DNA from: Nicotiana tabacum
Lineage: Eukaryota > Streptophyta > Magnoliopsida > Solanales > Solanaceae
Reading direction: 5' to 3'
NCBI RefSeq assembly: GCF_000715075.1
Contig: NC_134097.1
Location: 72,201,190-72,265,189 of the forward strand
Length of the DNA stretch: 64,000 nucleotides
Made by a program: the position numbers and the translations under genes. The notes below the pieces were generated by a model. The model was not told the DNA's origin. It did not search any database and saw only the letters and a list, made by a program, of their open reading frames with translations. Positions 35,481-47,583 of this stretch are shown here, piece after piece (the stretch's first letter is position 1; each line of letters opens with the position of its first letter).

Positions 35481-36876
35481 AGTTTAGATGAACTCTTGTG
35501 ATAGGAACCTCAAAATATCGAAAATGTTACAATACTTAAATTATTTATTCATTTGGAACGTGCTGTTAATCAAATTTGTCGGTTAACTAGATTCTCTTTC
35601 ACCCCATTTTTATTTTACTATAGTGATGTGTCATGTACCTGCTCATATGAATGGACAAATAGTGGGATTTGGAAATATTGGGTCGCGTCGTATGAGTCTG
35701 TGCTACAAATCCATTCATAAATTCCATGCATCCCAAATCTATCACGTTCACCAGCGACAAAATTCACGAGATCGAAATTCAACTTTGATCCCTAATTTGG
35801 TTCTACTCTAGACCCTACGCTCTAGACACCAGATAGTATAATAGGACTAGTGCTTCGATTCGGTATATTTACATATTTATTTATGGTAAATCATACCTCG
35901 AACCAAAAATAAATAGATTAATCACACCTGTACGTTATGTAATATGTTAAACATTATTTAACATGCTCACTCGTCCCTATTAAACAACATTAAGCATAAT
36001 AGTATTTCTTTAGTTTTCATTCAACGTCCTGAATTCACTAATATGAATTTGCATCCAGGAAATTTACTATGGGGGTTTTAGTAAACGACAACTGTTGTTG
36101 CTGTCTTCCTACAGTCCTACTGCAATAATAGGATAAAAGTGTATCTTCTGTAATCTGCATGGAGGAGTCTATCAATACTCGACGGTCAATCCCAGCAAAC
36201 AAAATTTCTATCAAGACAAATTAAAGGACCTCTGGTTTCATGTCTACATAAATTTCCAACATCCAACTCAACGTCCTTCTAATTACCTTTGCTTTTCTTT
36301 TTTCGCAATATATCCTAGTTTCAATTTTTCCTGAATTAATGTTTTCATACTATAATCATTTTGTATATAAAATTCATTGACCCGATTAATTTAGATTCTC
36401 CTTGTCAAATAAGAGGGTAAAGCTCTCCCTAATGCTTCTTTTTTCACCAGGCTCAAAATGGAAAGAATTAAGGAATGTTAGTCATCCCATGATTTTTCCC
36501 TAAATCATATTCTACACTCCTACAAACACATATATCGCATCTAAATTTCTAAGACCTAGTAAGAAATTTGTTAAGAAAATAGGGTACCAATAAAAACCCG
36601 TCCCGTCATGATCACATGAACACTTAGAAAGAGTTTTAATTTGACTACGGAGGAAATTTCGATTCATAAGCTGAAAGATCTTCCTCCCTTGATTTAAATG
36701 ATTAGAAGAGGAAATTAAGCTCTTTTTTATTTTTTGATTATATACAGTGTAGAGTTAGAAATTGGTAGTAGGGTGATAGTGAGTTAAACAGTGGATAAGC
36801 TTGTATTTGTTGAAGAAAAGGAAAACTGACATAACTTTTATTGATATTTATTTGATAGTAATAATTTGCAGGGGTT

Positions 36877-36934
36877 GCTTTAAAGCTGTTATTGTTCTGT
36901 TTATTGCTTTAAAGCTGTTATTGTTCTGTTTATT
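36877..36934. repeat. Perfect 29-bp tandem duplication
   Basis: Unit GCTTTAAAGCTGTTATTGTT plus CTGTTTATT, repeated once without change. Confidence 0.9.
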
Positions 36935-37032
36935 TACAACTGTGCAGTTTGTAATTTGTAACGGAAAGTACTCTTATGTCTCTTACTATGCATCTACACT
37001 GTTATATGTTTTCCTTTTTGGTCTTCGGAGGA

Positions 37033-37135
37033 GTGAGGCCTTTTTTATCTCACGTATTTGTGAGATAAAAAGTGACACATTAGGGTCCACAAAATTCTAC
37101 AACCTACACAGTTGTGAGATAAAAAAGAGGTCTCA
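37033..37135. repeat. Inverted repeat, possible small MITE remnant
   Basis: GTGAGGCC(T6)ATCTCAC at the left pairs with GTGAGATA(A6)GAGGTCTCAC at the right, with a second GTGAGATAAAAAG (37060-37072) between. No flanking duplication was established. Confidence 0.4.
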
Positions 37136-37336
37136 CATCATTAATATCAGTTGTGTGAGGCACAAAATAAAAAATTTTGTCTTTTGAGGTTCACGAGTTA
37201 TTAACCAATGAGTAATTTTCTTTACACATGCCTCCCTTTGGCCTTTACGCACATTTAATTTAATTTTCTTCTCTTCAGCAAAAGTAGATTTTTTAGTAGC
37301 TACTATACGTTAACAGATAATTTTTTTTTTGCTACT

Positions 37337-40300
37337 TGTCACACCTCCTTTTCACATACCTGAGGGGGTACGTAGGGAGTTTTTTCCAATTAAAGGACAA
37401 TCGAAACGAGATTTATTTATTTATTTATTTCAGAGTCGCCACTTGGGAGATTTAGGGTGTCCCAAGTCACCAATTTTAATCCCGAATCGAGGAAAAGAAT
37501 GACTCTGTTTAACAGTCTGCGCACCAGAAATCCGGATAAGGAATTCTGTTAACCCGGGAGAAGGTGTTAGGCATTCCCGAGTTCCGTGGTTCTAGCACGG
37601 TCGCCTAAAGCGATTAGCGTATTATTATTTATGGGTAAGACTGTGAAATTCACTAAACAGTCCATCCCGAATTCTAAATACTCAATTAAATATTTATTGA
37701 GGGCCCCACAATTTTGTATTTTTTATTCGGCGAGGCTCGTCTCATTTATTTTTAAAAGACAATCCTAAAATGCCTACATTATTCTCTATTAAATTTGTCT
37801 CTACAAAATAAAATAAAATAAAAACGTCTTAATTTATTTACAGGCTGAAATTGACCAATAATATTTAATTAAACAACATTCTTCCAAGTTCCAAAATGGT
37901 CTATTTTGATAAACTAACGTGTTTTTTGAGACATGATAATCATCCAACAATAGCGAATTAACTAGACGAAGTTACTACACCATTTATTTATTTTTAGGCA
38001 ATATATAGGTAGTTCGTCTGTTAAGCTATCATCCGATGTTTCACTATATGTATTAAATATCTACATGATTCTGATTTTTTGCAAGCTAAATAATTTATAC
38101 ATACAAATAAAATTCAGAATATAATTAAATATAATTCAGAATTTCAACTCTTCATTTTTCGTATTCATACTTCATATTTCGGATTACAATAACCAGCGCG
38201 TCAGTTGTGTACCTGATTTGGAAGCAAAAGAAAATGAAAGATGAGAATCAGCAGCAGTAATAACAATACAGCACAGCAGCAACAATCCAGCAACAGTAAC
38301 AACCCAGGAACAGCGTTTGCAAACCGGTGGAGTATTAATCCCAAAACAAAAACTTCAAGCTTTGATGATACAACAACAATTAATGTTAATTTCAAACAAT
38401 GAAAGAAAGCAGAATATTTTTTAGTTTTTTTTTTATTTGAAAGTTTAAATAATTTTTCGGAATTTTCTCTCTCTTAAATGTTCAGCCTTTTTTTCTCTCT
38501 CTTATTCTCTTTCTGTCAGATTTTTTCCTCTCTTTTTTCTCTATCTGTTTGTCCCGTTTAAAATCTGATTTCAAGACTTCTACTTATATCTCATCCCATA
38601 AATCTTTTAATCAATTAAAATCAACTCATTTTCTCTACCAAACTCATTATCTTCCCACTCATCCACATTACATTAAATAAATATATCATCACTACCCCAT
38701 TATATTTTGTCCCACATGCTTCATTAAACAAATACAAGATTCCTCCCCACTAAATTTTGTCTTGTCCCCCCTTTATATTAAATAACTATATCATAACTCA
38801 CTCCATTACATTTTGTCCCCCATGCTTCATATAAAAAATTACAAAATGTACAATTCCTAAACTACCCTTCCGACCTTATTGCAAATTACTATTTTACCCC
38901 CGAACGTATTACAAATTACCAAACTACCCCATCAGCTATAACAATCAATTAATCAAACTTAACCAAAATATAGACAATATGATCAATTTCTAGCAATGTT
39001 TAAACAACAAATCACATGAACATGATTTCTTCAATATTTCAACAACAAATCACATGAACACAAATTGAACAACAAAGAACAACTAAAAATTGATTGAACA
39101 ATATTTTAGCAACAAACAATCCTATTTTCGGATTCAACAACAACAACAAACAAGTATATTTAGATTTCTAAATTCAATCATATTGAACTTAAAATTAACT
39201 CTAACAACATTACAACCAACAATTCCTATATTAAACTTAGACAAGATTATGAGACAAATTCAAGAAATAATCATAAATGATAAACAAGAAATCAAACTAT
39301 ACAAATTTCGGATTCAAGATCAACCAAACAAAGTATGAACATGAATGAATCTATATTTTTTTTAAAACAACAAACATGACGGATTAAATGACTAAACCAA
39401 CATATTTCCCTAACACAACTAAATTCTTTTAGGCAAATAACAAAACAAAACCTAAGAAGAAACAATTATGAATTTAAACTTGAACTTAACAATATTAACA
39501 ATTTCTGGAAAATACAAAAAATACACGAAACAAATTGAAGAAACAATTAATTAAACTTCAATTTGTATCTAACTAACATTAAACTAACAACGTTTACCTA
39601 AACAATAAAACAAACATGAAATAAACATGAAAAAAACACTAATTAAATTTCCATTTAAAATCTGAAAATTAATTCAACAAAACACATGAACAAACTAAAA
39701 AAATTATTTCAAACGATAGACATGATCAAAACAAACATTTGTCGATTTTAGATTCGAGAAATATCAAAACCAAAATACGGACAAAATAAAACTCAAAAAC
39801 TACTAACCGGATTGAAACGAAATATGTACGGACTGTTTCGACAGACCTCGACCAAAGCTCGACCAAACGACGACGAACATGAACAAATGAAGCCGCGCCG
39901 AAGCAGCAACAGTAGTTGACGCGGCAGAAACGCTGCTCGAGCAGCAACACGACGACGGGGAAGTACAGACCCACATGATGGACTGTTCGTCATCGACGAC
40001 TGGATGTAGCGAAGAAGAAACAGCTGGTCGACGCAGCATCAATGGAGTAAAAGAAACAGTGGTCGTCTACTTGCTGCTGCGTTCAGCAGCTATGAGAAAC
40101 AACGGAGCAACAGCGCGAGCTTGACGCAGCAGCAGTTGGGTCCGTTCGAAGAAGGTCGATTTATGGGCAACAGCTGTGACGAGGAAACATCAGCAGCATG
40201 GAGGAGCTGGAGCAGTTGTTGGCTGCGTCAATGGTGGATGTTCACGATGGTGAGGTCGAGGAAGAAGGAGAAGCAGCAGCCATGGACGGGCTGCTGCGTG

Positions 40301-41109
40301 TGTGCTTGTGTGTTTTGTTGTGTATGTGTGTGTGAGTGTGACGACGTGAGGGGGTGTTCGTGGGGGAGGGTGGTCGACGTTGCAGGCTGGGGTTTGTGGG
40401 GGGGCAGCCATGGATGGGGTGTTTTGGAGCTTGAGGAAGAAGAAGGAAAATGAGGGGGGGTGGCGGATGACTTAGTATAGTTTTAGGGTTTTTGGCCTTT
40501 TTTTTTTGTTTTGTAAAAATGAAAAATGATAGGATGTTGGGTTATGGACTGGGTCGACCCAGTTCGAAATGGACTGGGTCGACCCAGTTCGAAATGGACT
40601 GGGTCGTTTGGGAAGATTGGGCCATTTTTTGGGCCTGAGGCTTGAAATCGAAGAAGAGGCCCAATTCCGACTTTCTTTATATTTTTGCTCTCTTTTCTTC
40701 TTTTATTTCTCTAAAACTAAATTATAAAAATACTTAACTTATTATTAAGAACTAAATTAAGTTATAAAAACGCAAATTAACTCCAAATAACAATAAACGC
40801 ATAATTAAGCAATAATTAAGCATAAAATTGTATATTTGGACATTAAATGTTAAAAATGCAAACGATGCCTATTTTTGTAATTTTTAATTTTTGTAAAACA
40901 AATTTAATTACTAACAATTGTATAATTAAATCCTACATGCAAAAATGCGACATATTTTTGTATTTTTTATTAATTTAGCAAATAAACATGCAAAGACAAA
41001 TACAAATAATTATTCAAAATATCACAAAATTGCACTCCAAGAAAAATTATTTTATTTTTGAATTTTTTTGGGAGTAATTCTCATAGAGGTCAAAAATCAC
41101 GTGCTTACA
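37337..41109 (-). repeat. E4: solo LTR of the E1 subfamily, 3773 bp
   Basis: Starts TGTCACACCTCC and ends CACGTGCTTACA, the reverse complement of the E1 LTR ends. Flanks are CTACT (left) and CTACC (right), a TSD with one mismatch, so it is older than E1. It shares the E1 core: GTCCCCCATGCTTCAT blocks, the CAG-rich GC-rich part (39850-40450) and the AT-rich outer part. Two 28-bp copies of a GGTCGACCCAGTTCGAAATG block lie near 40545-40605. No internal region or gene. Confidence 0.85.
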
Positions 41110-41536
41110 CTACCTACTATGTCACAAGAGTCCAGAACCAAAATGTGGTTCTTTTAGACTCAAAGAACAAAAATATATAAAAAAAAATAAAGTGACCAAA
41201 ATATATATAGCGTCTTTTTAAAAGATGCTATACCTTAACAACCGATTGGCCAGTTAAGTATATCGTCTTTTAAAAATACGCTATATATAGCGTTCTTTAC
41301 TAAGACGCTATACATATTATGTGGGCCCACAAATAATTCTTTTGTGCTTAACTGACATAACAATAATTTAACATGGTATAACATTTTTTAAAAATACACT
41401 ATACCTTAAATAATTGAACCCCCGGACTGTTTTTTGCCTTATTTAAAGAGGTGAAGGATTTTGTAAAAATCCATTCATAAACATTTTCAAGTCTTCTGAA
41501 ATTTTTCTTTGTTAAGTTGTTTTGCATTTTGTCATA
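41110..41536 (+). other. Probable 5' part of a Mutator-like element
   Basis: Non-coding. Carries several inverted copies of a TAGCGTCTTTTTAAAAGATGCTAT type sequence (about 41207-41312). These may be subterminal repeats of the element whose transposase follows. No clear terminal inverted repeat or TSD was found. Confidence 0.4.
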
Positions 41537-43880
41537 ATGTCTGAAGAGCGAAGAATTAGGGTTTCATTATATTGGGGGGTGAGGTCGTGGTGGCGAATAA
41601 CTCAGTAAGCTATAGTTAATCTCCACAGTCTCATGTTAAGTTATCACTTACAATGGAGTACGATACATTAGTATCGTTGTTATGTAAAAAAATGAGTGTG
41701 AGCAAATGTTCGGTGAATCGTAAAATAACCGAAAGATATCTGTATTTTGTGACTCCGCAAGGGGTTGCTTGTTATGTTGAGTTTAACATCAAAGACGATG
41801 ATACTCTGAGAGATTTTTTGAGGACTCCGGATGAATACCAGGAATTTATTGTGATAAAACGGTTGAAAATATACGTCAAGGCTAAAGACGTTCGCAATAA
41901 TGAGGTTGCGCAAAGTAGGGAAATCCCCAATCATCGGGTGGTTATTTTGGAGCGGTTTTAGCCGAACATGTTCTAGCTGAAAGTGTTTGGCCAGATCTAA
42001 ACTTATCTCCACGGGCGAATGAGGAGCGAGGAAATAATTTCTCCCATAGTATACATAATCCACAAGTCGAGTGGTAAACTTCAATTTTCCTTTGTGTTAC
42101 GATGTATACTTTTATGTATTGTATTTGTATTAACACTCATATATTCCACAAGGGGTACCGACCAAATATGAATTTCACAAGTTATGAACTAAAGGCAAGT
42201 TGGAATATGCCTAGTTTTGGTGTGTTGGATCATGGTGGTCCATTCAGGAGTCGGCATCAATAAGATAATGTGCATCATGGGATACCAACACATTATGATT
42301 TGTAAGTGAATATATAAAGTTATATGTATTGTTTGGACCAATTTCAGTAACTCATTATTTTTTTGGTTGTGCAGTAAAAACAAGTAACTTGATGGTCCTG
42401 CCCTTACTCAATTGCCTAAAGACGACGTATTTACTCGGGATTTGATAACAACGCCGATGAGTATTGAGATGACACACACTTCCCTAACGAGGGTGATGAG
42501 AAGGAGGAAGAGAATGTCGAACCTGATTTGACGAGGGAGCATGCTTCATACCCCGTTAGACCAAAAGTGTACGAGTCCCACGTGCCGTTTCATTCAAGGC
42601 ATATTCCCTACCTTGATAATTTGCCAAGTACGCCGGATATGGATGCCCTCACAAGGGATATTGATGAAATTCGGGCAACAATGTGGGATGAACCTAAACC
42701 AACAGTGCTGTCAAAGGACATGTTTTTTCCTGATAAGGCGTGCCTAATCAAGGCGGTGAAAATATATAGCGTAAAAGAGTGTCGTGAGATGATGGTATGA
42801 GAGTCATCTCCGGATGTATACAAGGCTGTTTGTCGTAGATGGTTTACGGGTTGTAATTAGATGCTGCGTGCGAGGAAAAAGAAAACAAATATATGGGTTG
42901 TGGGTAAATACATTGGTGGTATTTGTCAAATATCTAACCGCAATGGTGGTATTTTAAGTTCTGTATAGCATTTGCCTGAATGGCAGGAACCGTATGCATA
43001 CCATCGTTACTGTGTGAGGCACCTGAAGGCCAATTTACAAAAGGCACATCCCAATAAGGACTTACATGATTTAATGTGGATGGCTGCAACTGATCACCAA
43101 GAGGGCCAATTCAGGAGGCGCATGGAATCGATCAGGCAGGAAGACGAAAGAGCCTATCATTGGTCGATGTGACATGAGCTTGACAAGTGGACATTGCATG
43201 CGGATGGTGGCAGACGATGGGGAACTCTGACTACAAATGTGTCAGAGTGGATTATTGAAGTCTGCACGTGAATTGCATGTCACTGCCATGGTGCGGATAT
43301 CATTCAAATAGATGGCGAAGAGGTTTGATGAAAGGCATAGAGGTGCATCGAAATTGATGGAGAGGGTGTTGAATTTATGCAAATACCAATAAAAAGATTT
43401 GAGAAATATAGGAGGCAAGCACATTGACATTCATTTTTAAAGTATTGTAACGAGCGAAATATTTTTGAAATTCGCACCGCTATCCATCAAAATCGGGGGA
43501 ATAATACACACACTGTAAATGAAGCCAGCAGGTTATTTTCTTATGGGAAATGGTTCATCTACCACATGCCATGCTCGCATGCCATGAAGTGCATTCAATA
43601 TACAGGTTTTGAGGCAACTCGGTACGTTGCTAAGGAATATAGTGTTGTTGCATACTTAAACACATATAGTGGGCAGCTGTAGCCAGTGGGTGCTAAGCAT
43701 TATTGGCCGTCGGAATGCATATACAGAACCAAAAAGATGTTGGTGATACCGTTTATGTGTCTGTAAATGTGGCATATGCTCGCAAACAGGACTCGACCGT
43801 CGTAAATGTCCTTCAACTGGTTTGGGTGGCGGTGGTAATCCAACTCCTGATGAAAGTTCATCTAATGTGCCCAACTATCA
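41537..43880 (+). pseudogene. Mutator-like (MULE) transposase, decayed and deleted
   Basis: Starts at ATG 41537 (Met-Ser-Glu-Glu-Arg-Arg-Ile-Arg-Val-Ser-Leu-Tyr-Trp). An N-terminal part follows at 41653-41961 after a frame change. Next is a MuDR DNA-binding-like region (Phe-Phe-Pro-Asp-Lys-Ala-Cys-Leu, about 42700-42880). Then the DDE core is largely lost: the frame passes from Val-Gly-Lys-Tyr-Ile-Gly straight to Ile-Ser-Asn-Arg-Asn-Gly-Gly-Ile. A post-core part follows (Tyr-His-Arg-Tyr-Cys-Val-Arg-His-Leu; Trp-Thr-Leu-His-Ala-Asp-Gly-Gly-Arg-Arg-Trp-Gly), then a SWIM zinc finger (His-Met-Pro-Cys-Ser-His-Ala-Met-Lys-Cys; the first Cys pair is lost) and a CCHC-like end (Lys-Cys-Gly-Ile-Cys-Ser-Gln-Thr-Gly). 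At least six stops. Not functional. Confidence 0.85.
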
Positions 43881-44154
43881 AGGATACACATAGTGTTTTA
43901 TTTCCGTAATGTGGTTGTAATAAGTATATGTACTTGTTTATCTTGCAGAATGTATGAAATAAAATTATGTTTCCATTGCTTAAATTTTTTGATATTTAAC
44001 ATTAATACTTCAGTACAACAATCTAACATAAACCTATTTAATACACATAATGGCATTTTTTTAATGGATGTTGAATGTTTATTCAAAAGGTCATTGAAAT
44101 ACATATGGCTTGGTTCAGTTTAAGAAGCTTTCTTATACCTCAAATAATTATTAT
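43881..44154. other. No feature seen
   Basis: AT-rich spacer after the transposase remnant. Short frames on both strands have no recognisable content. Confidence 0.5.
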
Positions 44155-44450
44155 CACACGAAGCATGGCGCAGTTACATACCACGTTACGTATATTGTCT
44201 TGTCGACCTGAAAAAGCTGTCATCCTGGAAAAGCTGTCTTTTGGAAAAACATTATTGTACCATAAAGAATCATTAGCACGCGAAGCATAGCGTGGTTACA
44301 TACCACAATAAGTGTATTGTCTTGTCGACCTGATAAAGCTGTCGTTATGAAAAAGCGGTCTTCTAGAAAAGCTGTATTGTACCGTAAAAAATCATTAGCA
44401 CGCGAAGCATAGTACGGTTGCATACCATGTTATGTGTTTTTTTCTTGCCT
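44155..44450. repeat. Degenerate tandem repeat, about 120-bp unit, 2-3 copies
   Basis: Units share CACGCGAAGCATAGCGTGGT, TACATACCAC, TTGTCTTGTCGACCTG and AAAAGCTGTC. Spacing is about 115-125 bp, with substitutions and small indels. Confidence 0.75.
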
Positions 44451-44530
44451 ATAAATGACTATTTTCTGCGCTTAACCAAAACAAATAGCAAAACTTTCCA
44501 TAAATTTTTCATTTTTCTTGCATTAACAAA

Positions 44531-44880
44531 TGTATGGACACAATGATGCACCAAGGCACTATTGAGGCAAACGTGCGATTATGAAGGTATGTTGGTCCGA
44601 TGGTAATGTTGGGTGCATATACTGGATGTGTCTATAAAGGTTTGGAGGCAATGATGGAAATCATTGTATGTTTAAGGAATGTTATGATGAACTCATTAAC
44701 CAGGAATACTACAAATCAATTTTGCAGTATGTTTGGAATATGAATGCTAAATACCAACGCCAGATCTCTGAAATGCAATAACAAATTGCAGTACTGCATG
44801 AGAAACTAAAAGAGTCAGAATAAGCAAAAAAATAAAATAGAAGAGAAATTTAAGTGGTTAGAGCGGAGAATAATGGGCGG
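44531..44880 (+). pseudogene. Small decayed ORF of unknown identity
   Basis: From the ATG at 44531 one frame stays readable over about 115 codons if five stops are ignored (Met-Tyr-Gly-His-Asn-Asp-Ala; Cys-Trp-Ser-Asp-Gly-Asn-Val-Gly-Cys; Tyr-Asp-Glu-Leu; a Gln/Glu/Lys-rich helix at the end). The Cys/Trp pattern followed by a coiled coil faintly recalls small GRF-type zinc finger proteins that travel with plant transposons, but the match is weak. It ends at the E3/E6 insertion point. Confidence 0.35.
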
Positions 44881-44884
44881 TAGT

Positions 44885-47559
44885 TGTAAGCACGTGATTT
44901 TTGCCCTATATGAGAATTACTCCCAAAAAATTCAAAAATAAAACAATTTTTCTTGTTGTGCAATTTTTGTGATATTTTTGTGATATTTTGTGTAACTATT
45001 TGTATGTTTGTCTATGCATGTTTATTTGTTAAATTAATAAAAAATACAAAAATAGGCATCTTTTGCATTTTTAGCATTTAATGTCCAAATGAACAATTTT
45101 ATGCTTAATTATTACTTAATTGTGCGTTAATTGTTATTGAAAGTTAATTTGCGCTTTTATAACTTAATTTAGTTCTTAATAATAATTTAAGTACTTTTAT
45201 AATTTAGTTTTAGAAAAATAAAAGAAGAAAAGAGAACAAAAATACAAAGAAAAATCGGATTGGCCCACTTCTTCAATTTCAAACCACAGGCCCAAATAAT
45301 TGCCCAACTTTCCCCATGACCCGGTTCACTTCAAACCGGGTCGACCCGGTCCGCTCCATTAACCCAACACCCCTTCTTCATTTTTGTCCAACACAAAACA
45401 AAACCAAAAAATAAAAAATAAAAGGTGAATTATCACTATTAATAGTTTTTTTTTGTTTTTTTATATATATAAAACATCCGAAAATATTTTATTTTATTTT
45501 ATTTTTATTTTTATTTTTTTAAAAAAATATATATAATAATTTCGGGAATGATTTAAAAAAAATAAGAAAAAAGGGAAATATTGAATAAAAGAAATATAAA
45601 AGTAAAAATAGGTGAAATTCTCTTCTTTTTTAAAAAAAAAAAGTAAAAGAATGTAGAAAATTTAAAAAATAAAAAGTTTTGTGGAAATTTTTAAAAAATT
45701 TAAAAGTAAAAGAAGGTTGAAATTAAAAAATAAATATAAATGTATCTGAAAATTTAAAAAATTTAAAGTAATTGAAAGTAGCATTTTTAAAAGAAAAAGA
45801 AAAGATAGTGGTTTGTTTTTTTAAAGAAAAGTTAAATAAAGTGAGATTCTCTTTTAAAAAAATAAAAAGTGGGATTTTAAATAAGATAAAGTAATTAAAG
45901 TTGGAATTTTAAAAATAAAAGTAAATAAAGGTGAGATTTCTTTTTCTAAAAAAATAAAAGCAATTTGTAAGTGGGATTTCTTTTAATTAAAAAAATAATA
46001 AAATAATAAAAAACAAATTTGAAAAATTCGAAAATTTTGCTATAAATAGAAGAGAAAATTTAGGAAGAAGGTGGAAAAAAGAGGAAAAACTAGATAGAGA
46101 GAAGAAGAAAAGAGGGGGCGGAGAGAGCAGTATACACTCGATATACACTCTGGATACACAGAATATACGAGGACAGAATCATTTTGGAGAGAGTAAAAAA
46201 GATAGAAACAAATTTTCTGAAATATTTAGAGCGGAAGAACACCATAGAGAGTTCAAATCTAGAAAGAAAAAATAAAGAGAAATTTCCACACTATTTGTCT
46301 TCTCCATTTTTACTAGTTTTCTCCGTGTTGCTGGGATTTCTGGACTGAGGTGTTGAAGCTACTGTGTTGGGCTTTCTGCTGCTGTATGTTGCTGTGTTAC
46401 ATACTACTTTACTGATCTTCTTCTTCTTGTACTGTCATTTCCAGGTACACATTTGTACACTCTCCGCTTGAAGCGAAATGAAATAATAATCAGGTTTTGT
46501 TCCTGTTGAATCCCTCCTGTTTAGATTTGTGTTTGAATATAATTTTCCTTTCTTTGTATAAAAATGTAGTCGATTAATTAATGAGTAATGGGCTTGCATA
46601 TGTATAACTTCTTCATCTAATAATTTTAGTTTAAATTAATCAAATACTAGTTAATTTGTTTTTGATATTATGGTGTGTCAATCTCATGTTCCAGTATTAT
46701 TGAATAATAGAATATAGAATGAAAGCAATTTTTCTTTGTACAAACTCGATCGCAATTTTCCATTCACATTAGTCGTAAACTAATAACTAATAAGTTATTT
46801 TTTTTCAGCATGTAATTAATTGAGAAATTTTATTTTATTTTTAGAGACAAACTTAATAGAAGAAATGTAGTCACTATAGGTTTATCTTTAAAAATAAGAA
46901 TGAGAGGAGCCTCGCCAAATAAAAATACAAAATTGCGGGGCCCTCAGTAAATATTTACTTTATATTGCTTAGACTTCGGGATGGACCGTTTAGCAAAATT
47001 CCACGGTCCTACCCAAAGTAGATGATACGCTAGTCGCTTTAGGTGCGCCTTTAATAATTTAATTTTCTTAAACTCGGGTGCACATTGATGTAACCCAAAT
47101 CCAAATCTCAACGGAGTCAAAGTGTGTCGAAGACCACGGGTACATTGATTGTAACGCGGTTCGAGATACATTTTCGCAACGTTGCAATTCCTTGTAAAAA
47201 ATAATAATAATTATTATGAAAGCGGTAAAAAGTTAAAATTTGCACATAAGTTCATATTTGTATAAAATCAGATAATCAAGCCGAATATAACAGTTGAGCG
47301 ACCGTGCTAGAACCACGGAACTCGGGAATGCCTAACACTTTCTCCCGGGTTAACAGAATTCCTTATCCGGATTTCTGGTACGCAGACTGTAATATGGAGT
47401 CATCCTTTTCCTCGATTCGGGATTAAAATTGGTGACTTGGGACACCCTAAATCTCCCAAGTGGCGACTCTGAAATAAATAAACCAATCTCATTTCGATTG
47501 TCCTTTAATTGGAAAAAACTCCTTGTACCCTCGCGGGTACGGAAAAAGGAAGTGTGACA
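44885..47559 (+). repeat. E3 5' LTR, 2675 bp
   Basis: TGTAAGCACGTG...GTGTGACA. The first 550 bp and last 650 bp resemble the E1/E4 LTRs, while the middle (45420-46300) is an unrelated AT-rich block, defining a different LTR subfamily. Contains a TATA box and a 12-nt copy of the primer-site core at 47461-47472. Confidence 0.93.
46041..46049 (+). promoter_or_regulatory. TATA box of the E3 5' LTR
   Basis: TATAAATAG in a TTGCTATAAATAGAAG context, followed by a purine-rich stretch. The same box is at 57814-57822 in the 3' LTR. Best promoter candidate of the element; transcription should start about 30 nt downstream. Confidence 0.65.
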
Positions 47560-47563
47560 GCTC

Positions 47564-47583
47564 TGGCGACTCTGATGGGGACA
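47564..47583 (+). other. E3 primer binding site, tRNA-Arg type
   Basis: TGGCGACTCTGATGGGGACA begins 4 nt after the LTR end. It fits the 3' end of a plant tRNA-Arg with two mismatches, judged from memory of tRNA sequences. Confidence 0.7.

Larger units (their letters stand above)
35481..37336. other. Intergenic DNA, no gene seen
   Basis: AT-rich, no conserved coding frame. Holds a perfect 29-bp tandem duplication (36877-36934) and an inverted-repeat segment (37033-37135). A 128-codon frame at 36801-37187 spans both and looks accidental. Confidence 0.5.

Noticed and set aside
36801..37187. 128-codon frame in intergenic DNA
   Set aside because: Spans a tandem duplication and an inverted repeat, is AT-rich and has no recognisable domain.
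37586..37768. Short frames in the U5-side part of LTRs (also 12931-13273, 46944-47171)
   Set aside because: Same LTR sequence in all copies, with frames broken differently; no coding selection visible.
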